The notes: generated by a model from the letters alone, not told the origin. A stretch of 64,000 nt of DNA from Desertibacillus haloalkaliphilus (GCF_019039105.1 NZ_JAHPIV010000006.1:175581-239580); one strand, 5' to 3'; shown: positions 1-8,596, counted from the stretch's first letter. Made by a program: numbers and translations.

Positions 1-1
1 C

Positions 2-787
2 GCAGAGATCAAGAAAGCTTTTAAAAACATCAAATTCACCTATACTGCAGTAATCATCAACTTTGTCTGGACACCTCTATTCGCCTGGCTGCTTGCGATG
101 GTATTTCTAGGTGACCACCCGGCATTATATATTGGCTTTATTATGCTCATGGTCACACCATGTACGGATTGGTACTTAATTTTTACCGGAATTGCAAAAG
201 GAAATGTTGCCTTATCAACGGCCATCCTCCCTCTAAACTTACTCTTGCAGGTCATTTTACTACCGATCTATCTACTTATTTTCGGAGGCACAACAGGGGT
301 TATCGAACTAGCTTTTCTCGTCGAGAGTATATTCCTTATACTCTTTATCCCTTTAGTCTTGGCCGTTTTAACAAATGTGTTATTAAGACACAAACCTCAG
401 GTAAGGGAAAACCTTATCTCCAACCTTAGCATGTTACCGATTCTTTTCCTAAGTCTCGCGATTGTAGCGATGTTCGCTTCACAAGGTCAACTGTTACTTG
501 CTCATTTAGAATTAATCTGGTTGATCACAATCCCGATCCTTTTATTTTTCATAGTGAACCTTTACGTTAGTCAAAAGGTAGGGCAGCTGATGAAATTCTC
601 GAACCCGGCTCGAACGAGTTTGAGCTTGACGACTTTAGCAAGAAATTCGCCTATTGCCCTAGCGATTGCAATGACCGCATTCCCAGACCAACCATTAATC
701 TCTTTAACACTCGTGATCTGTCCACTATTGGAATTACCGATTCTCGCGATCATCACTCAGGTTTTATTATTCATCTCAAAAAATTGA
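2..787 (+). CDS. BASS/ACR3-type membrane transporter, 5' end outside window
   Basis: The reading frame is open from the first complete codon, so the N-terminus lies upstream of the window. About 260 residues remain, nearly all hydrophobic, forming roughly eight membrane spans. The segment TPCTDWYLIFTGIAKGN is characteristic of the bile acid:sodium symporter superfamily, in the branch usually labelled arsenic resistance protein (ACR3-like). The expected role is efflux or exchange of an anion across the cytoplasmic membrane. An arsenic operon starts 1 kb downstream on the other strand, which fits an arsenite role but does not prove it. The gene ends just before a strong terminator. The family call is fairly secure; the substrate is inferred. 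Confidence 0.75.
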   Translation, partial: AEIKKAFKNIKFTYTAVIINFVWTPLFAWLLAMVFLGDHPALYIGFIMLMVTPCTDWYLIFTGIAKGNVALSTAILPLNLLLQVILLPIYLLIFGGTTGVIELAFLVESIFLILFIPLVLAVLTNVLLRHKPQVRENLISNLSMLPILFLSLAIVAMFASQGQLLLAHLELIWLITIPILLFFIVNLYVSQKVGQLMKFSNPARTSLSLTTLARNSPIALAIAMTAFPDQPLISLTLVICPLLELPILAIITQVLLFISKN

Positions 788-789
788 AA

Positions 790-824
790 GCACGCATCAC
801 TAGTAACGATGCGTGCCCTTTTTA
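790..824. terminator. Terminator between convergent genes
   Basis: A perfect 9-bp stem, GCACGCATC paired with GATGCGTGC around a 9-nt loop, is followed by CC and a T-run. It terminates the upstream plus-strand transporter gene. It overlaps the stop codon of the convergent XRE regulator and has an A-run on its left, so it may work in both directions. Confidence 0.85.
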
Positions 825-1058
825 ACTTTCATCTTCGCTGTATGAACCATCTTCCTCAGGTCTATATTCTAAAATATCCCCAGGTTGACAATCGAGGGCT
901 TTACAAATCGCCTCTAAAGTCGACAATCGAATCGCTTTTGCCTTTCCATTTTTCAGTATCGAAAGGTTCGCCATCGTGATTCCAACCTTCTCTGACAGTT
1001 CCGTCACACTCATTTTCCGTTTCGCCAACATCACATCAATATTGATTATTATTGCCAT
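822..1058 (-). CDS. XRE/Cro-C1 family small transcriptional regulator (YozG-like)
   Basis: This 78-residue protein is one helix-turn-helix domain: MSVTELSEKVGITMANLSILKNGK holds the two helices, and LSTLEAICKALDCQPGDILEY is the usual C-terminal part of the fold. It has a short acidic tail. It probably binds DNA and controls itself and its partner. The ATG at 1058 is chosen because GAGGTG lies 6 nt upstream; an in-frame GTG at 1067 has no suitable spacing. The stop codon of the preceding membrane-protein gene lies inside this ribosome binding site, so the two are translationally coupled. The pairing of a DUF2975 protein with a small XRE regulator is familiar in Bacillus (yoaS-yozG). The DNA target is unknown. 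Confidence 0.85.
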   Translation of the reverse strand: MAIIINIDVMLAKRKMSVTELSEKVGITMANLSILKNGKAKAIRLSTLEAICKALDCQPGDILEYRPEEDGSYSEDES

Positions 1059-1068
1059 GTTAATCACC

Positions 1069-1551
1069 TCAGACCGTTAAATCATTTTCTGATTTTATAT
1101 GAATCGCTTCTTGTAGAAGTCTTTGGAGAACGGCTGCAAAAACTGCGATTACCATTGATGCAAAAATTAACACCATGCCAATTATGATGATACCTGGGGC
1201 ATCATCAATCTCCGCGATGAGATAAAAGAGTGGCATGCCTAACACATATAAGATACTGATTGTGATGGCACAGTATTTTATCTTCCTTAAAGCTTTTACA
1301 GAAATGGAAGAAAAAGCTTTATTCTGATCAATATAGCTTAAAAGTTTAAACGCTTGATACAGAGCAAAGTAAAAAGGTATTGCTGTTGCATACAAATTGA
1401 TTAGCACAAGATATTTTATAAAAGCCATATCGGGATACAATTCTGCTGCAAAATTCGCGATCCTAGGCACCAAAAATATGCACAAAATAAGAACTGGGAT
1501 TCCAATAAGAATAACAGCAATCTTTAAAAAAGCTGTCGATCCTCGTTTCAT
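1069..1551 (-). CDS. DUF2975 family four-helix membrane protein (YoaS-like)
   Basis: The 160-residue protein has four predicted membrane spans: about residues 9-30, 45-68, 91-113 and 120-143. The cytoplasmic loop between spans 2 and 3 contains DQNKAFSSISVKALRKIKY, typical of DUF2975. Its function is unknown; members are almost always encoded beside a small XRE regulator, as here. The ATG at 1551 follows GAGGTG at good spacing, while a GTG three codons upstream lies inside that ribosome binding site. It is first in a two-gene unit with the regulator. The pair may form a membrane-signal and DNA-binder module, which is inference only. Confidence 0.8.
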   Translation of the reverse strand: MKRGSTAFLKIAVILIGIPVLILCIFLVPRIANFAAELYPDMAFIKYLVLINLYATAIPFYFALYQAFKLLSYIDQNKAFSSISVKALRKIKYCAITISILYVLGMPLFYLIAEIDDAPGIIIIGMVLIFASMVIAVFAAVLQRLLQEAIHIKSENDLTV

Positions 1552-1716
1552 AAAAAGCACCTCACTTCGTTTTTATAACAATGATCATAACATATTTTTA
1601 TTGTTTTACGATAAAAAGTTATTGTTATTATGATATTATTATTGTTATAGACCAAAAACAACACCCTTTTTAAGGTATATACTTTCACTCCAACAGAGTC
1701 TCAAAATGACAGTAAT

Positions 1717-1757
1717 CTAAAAAGAGGTCCCCTCCTAACTAAAGAAAGGGACCTCTG
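1717..1757 (-). terminator. Terminator of the ars operon
   Basis: The stem AGAGGTCCC/GGGACCTCT encloses a 16-nt loop. On the minus strand it is followed by TTTTTAGATT. It lies about 50 bp past the arsA stop codon and is the natural end of the arsRBCDA transcript. Confidence 0.8.
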
Positions 1758-1801
1758 AAAAATCATATGCGCTCTCGCCGGTGTACCTTATTACAATTTC
1801 A

Positions 1802-3571
1802 TTAGTATGACAATGCTTTTAACTGCCGATAGCTCGTTGTTGCTTCTGGCTGCCATGGAATGACAACCGTCTGCTCAGCTAATTCGCTTGTCACCGTCTT
1901 AATCCATGGGAGCTCTGCAGCTGCTCTCATGTTTAAAAGTGGATCACGGGTATCTGTGACAACAAAGCTTTGATTAATTACCCACCAGCGCGGCGTGATG
2001 TTCGCGCGCTCAAGGTCAAGCTGTAATCGTCGCGCTTCATGAACAGGCGTTGCTTCAGGAAGCGTCACAATGACGACATCCGTTTCTTGCGGATCGCGCA
2101 AACGCGGCAACAGCTTTTGTACCGATTCAGGCACCTCACCCGTCGAGCGCTCGATCTCCTTATGGTACGACTGCGCTGAATCAAGCAGCAGAAGGGTATG
2201 TCCGGTAGGCGCTGTATCAATAATGACAAAATCATCATCCGCACGATCAACAACATTGGCAAACGCCCGAAAAACAGCGATTTCTTCTGTACATGGGGAG
2301 CGCAGATCTTCCTCAAGGTATTCAAGCCCACTCTCATCAAGGGTCTTCCTTGCTTCGGCTAACACTTCCTCACGGTAATTGCTTACCTCTGCTTCTGGAT
2401 CAATCCGGCTAACCGTTAATGTTTCACCAATTTTGTCGTCCTCAAACAGCAACGATAAATGCTCGGCTGGGTCCGTTGTCGTCAAATGAACATTATGTCC
2501 TTTTTCCGCAAGCCCAACTGCAACCGCAGCAGCAACGGTCGTCTTACCGACCCCGCCTTTTCCCATCGTTAACAAGACACCACTCTGCTTTTCTTCGAGC
2601 TCTTCAACAAGCTTCTCTAACCCACGCGTATCGACTTCCTCATGGTCGTTAATGACGACCTCACGCTTTTGATCCTTATCCGTAAATAACGCTCGCAGCG
2701 CTTCAATGCCTGTGAGCTGGTAAGGCACAAGTGGAAGCTGATAACTTGGAAGTTGCTGCAAGTTAGTAGGAAGCTCACCCAACGCCTCCTGCTGCTGTTT
2801 ATAAAACGCTTCAGATACCTTGTCCCCACTAACAAACTCAGACACCTGTCCATTGATCAGAAGCAGTTGATTTTCAAGACCGACAGTCATTAATTCGTTT
2901 GACGCACGCCCCGCCTCATACAAAGCTGAGTCATTCGGCCGCGAGACGAGCACTAGGGTTGTCTTGTCTTTATTGGCAAGGGCTTCTACCGTTGCTTCAT
3001 ATAACTTTTTCTTCTCTGCTAGCCCTGACAAAGGACCAAGACATGAAGCTCCATGCGTACTTTCATCTAAAAAGTTCGACCACGCCGTTGGCAGTTGTAA
3101 TAATCGAAGCGTATGCCCAGTTGGTGCCGTATCAAAAATGATATGGTCAAATTCCTCCGCCTTCTCACGACTTGTTAATAGCGTCGCAAATTCATCAAAC
3201 GCCGCAATCTCAACCGTGCACGCTCCCGATAATTGCTCTTCCATTTGCGCAACGACCGGTGCTGGGAGCTTGTCTCGGTATGGACCAACGACCTTTTCAC
3301 GGTATGCTGCCGCGGCTTCCTCTGGGTTAATGTTGATTGCGGATAATCCTTTAACCTCAGGGAGCGGCGTAACTCTCGAGCCTATTTCCGTTTCAAACAC
3401 ATCTTGTAGGTTAGACGCTGGATCTGTGCTGACAATTAACACCCTTTTTCCGCGTTCAGCGAGGGCAACAGCTGTGGCACATGCGGTTGACGTCTTGCCG
3501 ACCCCGCCTTTTCCAGTAAAAAAGAAATATGGCGTTAACGGGATCGTCTCAAGTTGAAATCGTTCCGTCAT
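1802..3571 (-). CDS. arsA: Arsenical pump-driving ATPase ArsA
   Basis: ArsA is the cytoplasmic ATPase that receives trivalent arsenic from ArsD and energises efflux through ArsB. The 589-residue protein is a tandem duplication of one nucleotide-binding half. P-loop GKGGVGKTS is at about residues 20-28, and a second GKGGVGKTT is near 337-345. Each half has a DTAPTGHTL switch segment. The three metalloid-binding cysteines of the family are present: C118 (SGACTVEIA), C177 (GASCLGP) and C427 (SPCTEEIA). Length matches the family. The gene is last in the operon, 21 nt after arsD, and is followed by a terminator. Expression should be induced by arsenite through ArsR. Identification is very secure. 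Confidence 0.97.
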   Translation of the reverse strand: MTERFQLETIPLTPYFFFTGKGGVGKTSTACATAVALAERGKRVLIVSTDPASNLQDVFETEIGSRVTPLPEVKGLSAININPEEAAAAYREKVVGPYRDKLPAPVVAQMEEQLSGACTVEIAAFDEFATLLTSREKAEEFDHIIFDTAPTGHTLRLLQLPTAWSNFLDESTHGASCLGPLSGLAEKKKLYEATVEALANKDKTTLVLVSRPNDSALYEAGRASNELMTVGLENQLLLINGQVSEFVSGDKVSEAFYKQQQEALGELPTNLQQLPSYQLPLVPYQLTGIEALRALFTDKDQKREVVINDHEEVDTRGLEKLVEELEEKQSGVLLTMGKGGVGKTTVAAAVAVGLAEKGHNVHLTTTDPAEHLSLLFEDDKIGETLTVSRIDPEAEVSNYREEVLAEARKTLDESGLEYLEEDLRSPCTEEIAVFRAFANVVDRADDDFVIIDTAPTGHTLLLLDSAQSYHKEIERSTGEVPESVQKLLPRLRDPQETDVVIVTLPEATPVHEARRLQLDLERANITPRWWVINQSFVVTDTRDPLLNMRAAAELPWIKTVTSELAEQTVVIPWQPEATTSYRQLKALSY

Positions 3572-3592
3572 CGGAATCTCCTCTTTTCATTG

Positions 3593-3943
3593 TTAAAGTA
3601 ACTTTATGTTTGACGACTCTTCTTTTTTACTCAATTCACTCACATCGATGTTACACCAGCTCGCAAGCTCTTCATTTGTTGGATACTGGCCAGCATACTT
3701 CACTTCACCATTGACAAGCACGGCTGGCAAGCCTTCTGTCCCTTTTTCCTCCAACAGCGCTTGAACCGTCTCATTTTCAACAAAAGCATCTGGTTCCGAT
3801 CCTAAGTTATAACGAGTAATATCAAAGCCTTTCTTTTCTAGTAAAAACAAAGCTGTCGCCACTCGTGCCAATTCAGGATCAACACTCGGTCCACACACGC
3901 CTGTTGGACAACACATCGCTGGATCAAAGATTTCAATTTTCAC
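3593..3943 (-). CDS. arsD: Arsenic metallochaperone ArsD
   Basis: ArsD hands As(III) or Sb(III) to ArsA and was first described as a weak trans-acting repressor. The protein has a thioredoxin-like fold with the diagnostic motif DPAMCCPTGVCGPSVDPEL near the N-terminus. The paired cysteines plus the third one five residues on are the metalloid site. I place the start at the GTG giving VKIEIFDPAMCC, because this matches the family N-terminus and has GGTGG upstream. In-frame GTG codons up to 3955 would add four residues. The gene lies between arsC and arsA, as expected for a chaperone made with its ATPase. The C-terminal tail lacks the extra cysteine pairs seen in some enterobacterial ArsD. Confidence 0.95.
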   Translation of the reverse strand: MKIEIFDPAMCCPTGVCGPSVDPELARVATALFLLEKKGFDITRYNLGSEPDAFVENETVQALLEEKGTEGLPAVLVNGEVKYAGQYPTNEELASWCNIDVSELSKKEESSNIKLL

Positions 3944-3961
3944 CACGCTAGCCACCCTCTC

Positions 3962-4381
3962 TTATTTTCCTGTTTCTGAAAATTGTTTAATACGCTCACC
4001 AATTTCATCGCGGACACGTTGAAAGAAAGCCCATTTCTCCTCTTCTGTTCCTTCCGCTTTCGCTGGATCATCGAAGCCCCAATGTACTCGTTCTTTATTT
4101 GGAGGTGTTGCTGGGCAAACATCATTGGCATGACCGCATAATGTCACCACAAGGTCTGCTTTGTTTAAAATCTCAGGATCAATCGTATCGGATGTTTGGT
4201 CTGAGATATCAATATCAACTTCTTTCATCGCTCTGACCGCATTTGGATTGACACCATGTGCTTCGATTCCAGCTGAGTAGACATCATATTTGTCCGATAG
4301 ATAGTGCTTTCCCCATGCTTCTGCCATTTGACTGCGGCATGAGTTTCCTGTGCATAGAAAGTAAATGATTGGTTTTGACAT
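3962..4381 (-). CDS. arsC: Thioredoxin-coupled arsenate reductase ArsC
   Basis: This enzyme reduces arsenate to arsenite in the cytoplasm so that the pump can export it. It is the low-molecular-weight tyrosine phosphatase type. The P-loop CTGNSCRS begins at Cys10, and the redox cascade cysteines are Cys82 and Cys89 ([10 protein letters not shown]), the same numbering as the staphylococcal plasmid enzyme. Length is 139 residues, close to the family norm. Start ATG is preceded by AAGGAG. The trxB gene elsewhere in this window makes thioredoxin reductase, which supports the required electron donor. It is third in the ars operon, 18 nt downstream of arsB. Confidence 0.96.
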   Translation of the reverse strand: MSKPIIYFLCTGNSCRSQMAEAWGKHYLSDKYDVYSAGIEAHGVNPNAVRAMKEVDIDISDQTSDTIDPEILNKADLVVTLCGHANDVCPATPPNKERVHWGFDDPAKAEGTEEEKWAFFQRVRDEIGERIKQFSETGK

Positions 4382-4399
4382 GATGTATCTCTCCTTATT

Positions 4400-5710
4400 T
4401 TATAAAATGAGTAATAGCCATAAATAAAGGCCGACTAAGGTAATAAATAGTGTTGGTACAGTTAGAATGATTCCTACTTTAAAGTAATATCCCCAAGAAA
4501 TCTTGACGCCTTTCTTTGCAAGAACATGAAGCCATAATAAGGTTGCAAGCGAACCAATCGGCGTAATCTTTGGCCCAAGATCGGATCCGATCACGTTGGC
4601 ATAGATTAGCGCTTCACGTGTTGCACCAATCGTGTTTGTATCGGCAATCGCTAACGCATTGATCATCACTGTTGGCATGTTATTCATGATCGATGACAAG
4701 ATCGCGGCAATGAATCCCATCGAGATCGTCCCTACAAACAGACCTTGATCGACCGCTCCTTGAATCACTTGCGCTAGCAATCCGGTTAAGCCGACGTTTT
4801 GTAAGCCATAGACGACGACATACATTCCAATCGAGAAAACAACGATCGCCCACGGCGCATCTTTAATGATTCCAGTTGTTTTTAACTCCTCGTTACCTGC
4901 ACTCATCACCCGGAAAATCACATAAAAGATGAGAGCGATCGGCATCGCGACTAATGATACGGGTAGATGAATAAATTCACTTACAAAATATCCAATTAAT
5001 AAGAACGCTAAAATGTACCATGAGAGCTTGAACAGTCGCTGATCTTTAATTGCTTCATGTGGTTTTTTCAGCTGGCCCATGTCATACTGCTTCGGAATGT
5101 CTTTACGGAAATACAAGTAAAGGACGAGCATACTGGCCCCGAGCGCAAAAAAGTTTGGCACAATCATCCGTGTGGCATACTCGACAAAGCCAATCCCGAA
5201 GAAGTCAGCCGAAACAATGTTCACAAGGTTACTAACAATTAGCGGTAAAGACGTTGTATCAGCGATAAACCCACTTGCCATAATAAACGGCAAAATCATC
5301 GCTTCTTTAAACTGAAGTGCCCTGACCATTGCGAGGACAATCGGTGTTAAAATCAGCGCCGCACCATCGTTGGCAAATAAGGCAGCAACAACTGCCCCTA
5401 GAACCGATACATAGAAAAACATTTTTAAGCCATTACCCTTCGCAAATCGCGCCATATGTAGGGCTGACCATTCAAAAAAGCCAATTTCATCAAGGATTAA
5501 GGAAATAATAATCACCGCAACAAACGTTAACGTTGCATTCCAAACAATCCCTGTTACGGTTTGGACATCACCGAAATCAACGACGCCAGCAATTAATGCT
5601 AGTGCCGCACCGATCGTCGCTGACCAGCCAATCGAGAGCCCCTTCGGCTGCCAAATGACAAGGACAAGCGTAAATAAGAAAATCAGTGACGCTAATAGAA
5701 CGGAACTCAA
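4400..5710 (-). CDS. arsB: Arsenite/antimonite efflux permease ArsB
   Basis: ArsB is the membrane carrier that exports As(III) and Sb(III), alone using proton motive force or with ArsA. The 436-residue protein has 11-12 hydrophobic spans and family motifs such as [16 protein letters not shown] and the conserved [20 protein letters not shown] and [11 protein letters not shown] segments. The start is a TTG at 5710, with AGGAG about 11 nt upstream; no ATG or GTG fits better. It follows arsR across an unusual tract of GGTTAGT repeats, so its distance from arsR is larger than usual. Identification is secure. Confidence 0.95.
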   Translation of the reverse strand: MSSVLLASLIFLFTLVLVIWQPKGLSIGWSATIGAALALIAGVVDFGDVQTVTGIVWNATLTFVAVIIISLILDEIGFFEWSALHMARFAKGNGLKMFFYVSVLGAVVAALFANDGAALILTPIVLAMVRALQFKEAMILPFIMASGFIADTTSLPLIVSNLVNIVSADFFGIGFVEYATRMIVPNFFALGASMLVLYLYFRKDIPKQYDMGQLKKPHEAIKDQRLFKLSWYILAFLLIGYFVSEFIHLPVSLVAMPIALIFYVIFRVMSAGNEELKTTGIIKDAPWAIVVFSIGMYVVVYGLQNVGLTGLLAQVIQGAVDQGLFVGTISMGFIAAILSSIMNNMPTVMINALAIADTNTIGATREALIYANVIGSDLGPKITPIGSLATLLWLHVLAKKGVKISWGYYFKVGIILTVPTLFITLVGLYLWLLLIL

Positions 5711-5730
5711 AAGTTCACCACTCCTTTCGT

Positions 5731-5797
5731 TTGGTTAGTTGGTTAGTTTTTAGTGGTTAGTGGTTAGTATCTAGTGGTTAGTTGGTTAGTTGTTAGT
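5731..5797. repeat. GGTTAGT heptamer repeat tract between arsR and arsB
   Basis: About seven copies of GGTTAGT or close variants are packed between the arsR stop codon and the arsB ribosome binding site. The tract abuts the arsR stop and is unlike the surrounding coding sequence. A related tract, in both orientations, occurs upstream of rpoN near 44847-44970. Confidence 0.75.
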
Positions 5798-6140
5798 CAC
5801 AGCAGTTGACTCGTAAGCCTTGTTCGGCTAGTGCTTCTAACTTTTGTTTTTGGTCTGGTAGATGGTTAATCAATTGTTCGACCATTGGATAAGCCTCGTG
5901 ATCTTTGTTTGCTTTATAGAAAATCCATTGCCCGCGACGCTCTTCATTGACTAAGCCAACGTCACGGAGTTTACGTAAATGTTGGCTAACAGCTGGCTGA
6001 CTCATTTGAAAAAGCTCAACAAACTCACAGACACAGCATTCATCTTCAAGCACAAGTGCTATCATCGTTAAACGTGTTTTATCACCAAGAAGCTTTAATA
6101 TCTTAGCAGCTGTTTCAACGGTTACGCCCGCCTCTTTCAT
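5793..6140 (-). CDS. arsR: ArsR/SmtB family metalloregulator
   Basis: This winged-helix repressor leaves its operator when arsenite binds. The 115-residue protein contains the As(III)-sensing signature in the DNA-binding region, EDECCVCEFVELF, followed by the recognition helix MSQPAVSQHLRKLRDVGLV and wing ERRGQWIFY. A C-terminal CC pair (VNCCD) may add ligands. The ATG at 6140 is chosen because AGGGGTGG precedes it; an upstream GTG lies in that ribosome binding site. It is first in the operon arsR-arsB-arsC-arsD-arsA. Its own promoter carries an inverted repeat across the -10 region, so it probably represses the operon including itself. Confidence 0.95.
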   Translation of the reverse strand: MKEAGVTVETAAKILKLLGDKTRLTMIALVLEDECCVCEFVELFQMSQPAVSQHLRKLRDVGLVNEERRGQWIFYKANKDHEAYPMVEQLINHLPDQKQKLEALAEQGLRVNCCD

Positions 6141-6169
6141 TTCAACCACCCCTTATTCGATTCTCGTTT

Positions 6170-6198
6170 ATTATATAAGTATATGCTTATATACGCAA
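6170..6198 (-). promoter_or_regulatory. ars operon promoter with overlapping ArsR operator
   Basis: On the minus strand, TTGCGT (-35), a 17-bp spacer and TATAAT (-10) form a good sigma-A promoter upstream of arsR. An inverted repeat, TATATAAG N6 CTTATATA at 6172-6193, covers the spacer and the -10 box. This is the position expected for a repressing ArsR-family protein. Promoter boxes are seen directly; the binding protein is inferred. Confidence 0.8.
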
Positions 6199-6224
6199 AT
6201 GTTAAGTTTTAACCCCCACTGCTT

Positions 6225-6257
6225 CAAAAGAGGCGGAGTAACTATACTCACTCCACC
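6225..6257 (-). terminator. Terminator after chrA
   Basis: On the minus strand GGTGGAGT pairs with ACTCCGCC around a 10-nt loop and is followed by TCTTTTG. It separates chrA from the ars promoter, so the two units are transcribed separately. Confidence 0.7.
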
Positions 6258-6282
6258 AACGTTCCTTCATACGAGGCAACCT

Positions 6283-7476
6283 TTATATGAACGAAAGTAA
6301 AAATCCACCGACAGCACCAGTGAGGACGATCACCCATGGTGGCAACTTCCAAAAGACGAGCATCGTAAATAAAACGGCTGCAAAGGCAAAGTCAAGCGCA
6401 GATAAAATCGAACTCGTCCAGATCGGGTGATAAAGTGCGGAAATGAGAATCCCAACCACCGCGGCATTCACGCCCATGAGCGCCCCTTTTACTTTTGTGT
6501 TTCGACGTAATGAATCCCAAAATGGTAACGTCCCTAAAATCAGTAAAAACGCTGGTAAAAAGATCGCCGCAGTCGCAAGTAAGCCCCCTTTCCAGCCATT
6601 AATCACTGCCCCGATGTAAGCAGCAAATGTAAATAACGGTCCAGGAACAGCTTGCGCAGCCCCGTAACCAGCAAGAAATTCTTCTTCACTTAACCAGCCT
6701 GTTGGGACAAATTCTCTCTCTAGCAATGGTAAAACGACATGGCCACCACCAAATACAAGTGAACCTGCCCGGTAAAAACTATCAAATAATGCCACCCAAT
6801 TTAACGCAGTCGCTTCCCTTATAAACGGTAAGACAATTAACAAGCCAAAAAATAGCGTTAAGCAAATCGCCCCAAAGCGACGACTAAGTGGGAAGTGCGC
6901 CTTTGACGCTTTGTCGTCAATCGTTTGCTGACGATATAATAGAAAGCCGACAAATCCAGCTAAAAGAATGACACCGACTTGCGTAAACGCGGTTTGCCAC
7001 AGTAACGTGATCACAAGTGCACAGACGGCGATTGTCCTGCGCTGTACATCTGGTGTTAAATTTTTTGCCATTCCCATAATCGCATGAGCAACGACGACAA
7101 CAGCCACAATTTTTAAACCGTGAATCCAACCAGCATCCGTAAAACCGACCGAATGAAGCAAAAGGGCAAATAAAATAAGTGCAATCACCGATGGTAATGT
7201 GAACCCTAAAAAGGATACAATCCCACCTAAAACCCCAGCTCGCATAACGCCAATCCCAATCCCAACCTGACTACTTGCAGGTCCGGGTAAAAATTGACAT
7301 AATGCAACTAAGTCAGCATAACTTTTTTCATCCAGCCACTTTCTTCGCTGAATGTATTCATGATGAAAGTAGCCAAGATGTGCCACTGGCCCACCAAACG
7401 ACGTAAACCCGAGCCTCGTTGAGATGAGAAAAATCTCGACTAACCGTTTCCACGTACTTTCTGTTTGTTCGTTCAT
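6283..7476 (-). CDS. chrA: Chromate transporter ChrA
   Basis: ChrA is a membrane protein of the CHR family that exports chromate. The 397-residue protein is the long, two-domain form. The N-terminal half has the motifs FTSFGGPVAHLGYF and CQFLPGPASSQ, and the C-terminal half repeats them as VFGGGHVVLPLLE and AAQAVPGPLFTFAAYIG. About ten to twelve spans are visible. The start ATG at 7476 has GGATGG upstream. It lies just upstream of the ars operon but has its own promoter and terminator. An inverted repeat at its promoter resembles the one at arsR. The product call is secure; regulation by ArsR is a guess. Confidence 0.93.
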   Translation of the reverse strand: MNEQTESTWKRLVEIFLISTRLGFTSFGGPVAHLGYFHHEYIQRRKWLDEKSYADLVALCQFLPGPASSQVGIGIGVMRAGVLGGIVSFLGFTLPSVIALILFALLLHSVGFTDAGWIHGLKIVAVVVVAHAIMGMAKNLTPDVQRRTIAVCALVITLLWQTAFTQVGVILLAGFVGFLLYRQQTIDDKASKAHFPLSRRFGAICLTLFFGLLIVLPFIREATALNWVALFDSFYRAGSLVFGGGHVVLPLLEREFVPTGWLSEEEFLAGYGAAQAVPGPLFTFAAYIGAVINGWKGGLLATAAIFLPAFLLILGTLPFWDSLRRNTKVKGALMGVNAAVVGILISALYHPIWTSSILSALDFAFAAVLFTMLVFWKLPPWVIVLTGAVGGFLLSFI

Positions 7477-7534
7477 ACATCACCCATCCTTCTTTTTTCA
7501 TCCACAACAAATGCCTTTTCTTGTTGCAGTCAAA

Positions 7535-7571
7535 ATCGTAACAAATGATAAGCATATAAACAATTGCTTAT
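7535..7571 (-). promoter_or_regulatory. chrA promoter with ars-like inverted repeat
   Basis: On the minus strand TTGTTT and TACGAT are separated by 17 bp (7558-7563 and 7535-7540). An inverted repeat ATAAGCA N10 TGCTTAT at 7548-7571 overlaps the -35 region. Its right arm and flank, TTGCTTATATAC, nearly match the flank of the ars operator, TATGCTTATATAC. The similarity is directly visible; common regulation is inferred. Confidence 0.6.
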
Positions 7572-7707
7572 ATACAAATTTAATAATATCTTTACAAAAA
7601 TCAAGTGCATCGGTTTGCAATCATTTGTATAATGAGGGCACGAAAGATTCCCTTTCTTTACCATCCCTTTTTTCAAAAATTTTTATGCTGCTGAAGGTGG
7701 GGTACTA

Positions 7708-8112
7708 TTGGAAATAAAAACAATCATCGCGATTGCTATTGGCGCAGCGGTCGGTACGATTGCGCGTTACAGCTTAAACATCTATACATTAGCTGCCGGC
7801 TATCCGATCGGAACGGTGATTGAAAACCTAGTCGGTAGTCTTTTACTCGGGTTTCTTACCGGATTTTTTATTCACCATATTCCTAAAGACTGGCTAAAAG
7901 CGGGGCTCGGTGTCGGTCTTTGCGGAGGATTTACGACGATGTCAACACTCGCCGCTGATACACTACTGATTTATAATCAGATGAACGTCTTCCAGTCCCT
8001 GCTTTATGTTCTCGTATCGTTTGGTGGTGGGGTAGCTTTTGCAATTCTTGGTTACTTAATAGGTGACAAAGCTGGCGCCCGAAATAACGAACGAAAGGTG
8101 GCGCGCTCATGA
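7708..8112 (+). CDS. crcB: Fluoride channel FluC/CrcB, first subunit
   Basis: CrcB proteins are small fluoride-specific channels with four membrane helices that lower cytoplasmic fluoride. This 134-residue copy has the family start IAIGAAVGTIARY, the pore asparagine segment ENLVGSLLLGF and the threonine/phenylalanine region CGGFTTMSTLAADT, in which the phenylalanine box is degenerate compared with the second copy. The start is TTG at 7708 with AAGGTGGGG upstream. It overlaps the next crcB gene by 4 nt. Paired genes of this kind in Gram-positive bacteria are thought to form heterodimeric channels. I see no fluoride riboswitch in the leader. It is divergent from chrA. Confidence 0.92.
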   Translation: MEIKTIIAIAIGAAVGTIARYSLNIYTLAAGYPIGTVIENLVGSLLLGFLTGFFIHHIPKDWLKAGLGVGLCGGFTTMSTLAADTLLIYNQMNVFQSLLYVLVSFGGGVAFAILGYLIGDKAGARNNERKVARS

Positions 8113-8498
8113 ACATACTACTATTAGCTTTAGGCGGTTCACTTGGGGCAGTTGCTCGTTATTTGCTCGGACTTTTATTCATGAAGACTTTTCCAAAGCC
8201 ACCAATTCCGATTGCGATGCTTATCGTCAATCTGATCGGCTCACTTGGTCTCGGTTTATTTTTTGGACTTTATTTTGCTGATATTCCACTAGGCGCTTAT
8301 GATGATTCTCTTTATCTATTTCTAGGTATTGGCTTTTTCGGTGCGTTCACAACGTTTTCAACGTTTAGTACAGAAGCGATGCAGTTGTTGCGTGACAAAA
8401 AAACGAAGGGCTTTGTGCTCTACAGCATGATTTCAATCATCGGCTCGATTTTTGTGTTTGCTGTCGCATTTATGATTAGTGCACTAATGGTTTCATAA
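8109..8498 (+). CDS. crcB: Fluoride channel FluC/CrcB, second subunit
   Basis: This 129-residue, four-span protein is the second of a translationally coupled pair (ATGA overlap with the first copy). It keeps the full family signature: LGGSLGAVARYLLG at the N-terminus, VNLIGSLGLG with the pore asparagine, and FFGAFTTFSTFSTEA, which contains the phenylalanine box that lines the ion path. The better conserved box suggests this subunit supplies more of the conducting residues, while the first may complete the antiparallel dimer. No clear plus-strand terminator follows; the hairpin at 8556-8595 fits the convergent gene better. Confidence 0.93.
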   Translation: MNILLLALGGSLGAVARYLLGLLFMKTFPKPPIPIAMLIVNLIGSLGLGLFFGLYFADIPLGAYDDSLYLFLGIGFFGAFTTFSTFSTEAMQLLRDKKTKGFVLYSMISIIGSIFVFAVAFMISALMVS

Positions 8499-8547
8499 TC
8501 TCCTCTTTGTATTTTCCATTCTGAGGCGGTGCGCACTCTTTACCAAC

Positions 8548-8596
8548 AAAAAAACAGGGCATCTCAAAAGGTCATATTCCCTTTTGAGATGCCCTA
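8548..8596 (-). terminator. Terminator after the modA-like gene
   Basis: A perfect 15-bp stem, AGGGCATCTCAAAAG with its complement around 10 nt, is followed on the minus strand by TGTTTTTTTG. It lies 40 bp past the modA-like stop codon. It may also stop plus-strand transcripts from crcB, although the plus-strand T-run is poor. Confidence 0.85.

Noticed and set aside
2964..3557. 197-residue plus-strand frame within arsA
   Set aside because: It is an antisense shadow of a highly conserved ATPase gene.
7634..7707. Fluoride riboswitch upstream of crcB
   Set aside because: I looked for the conserved GGNGAUGG start and pseudoknot elements and did not find them.
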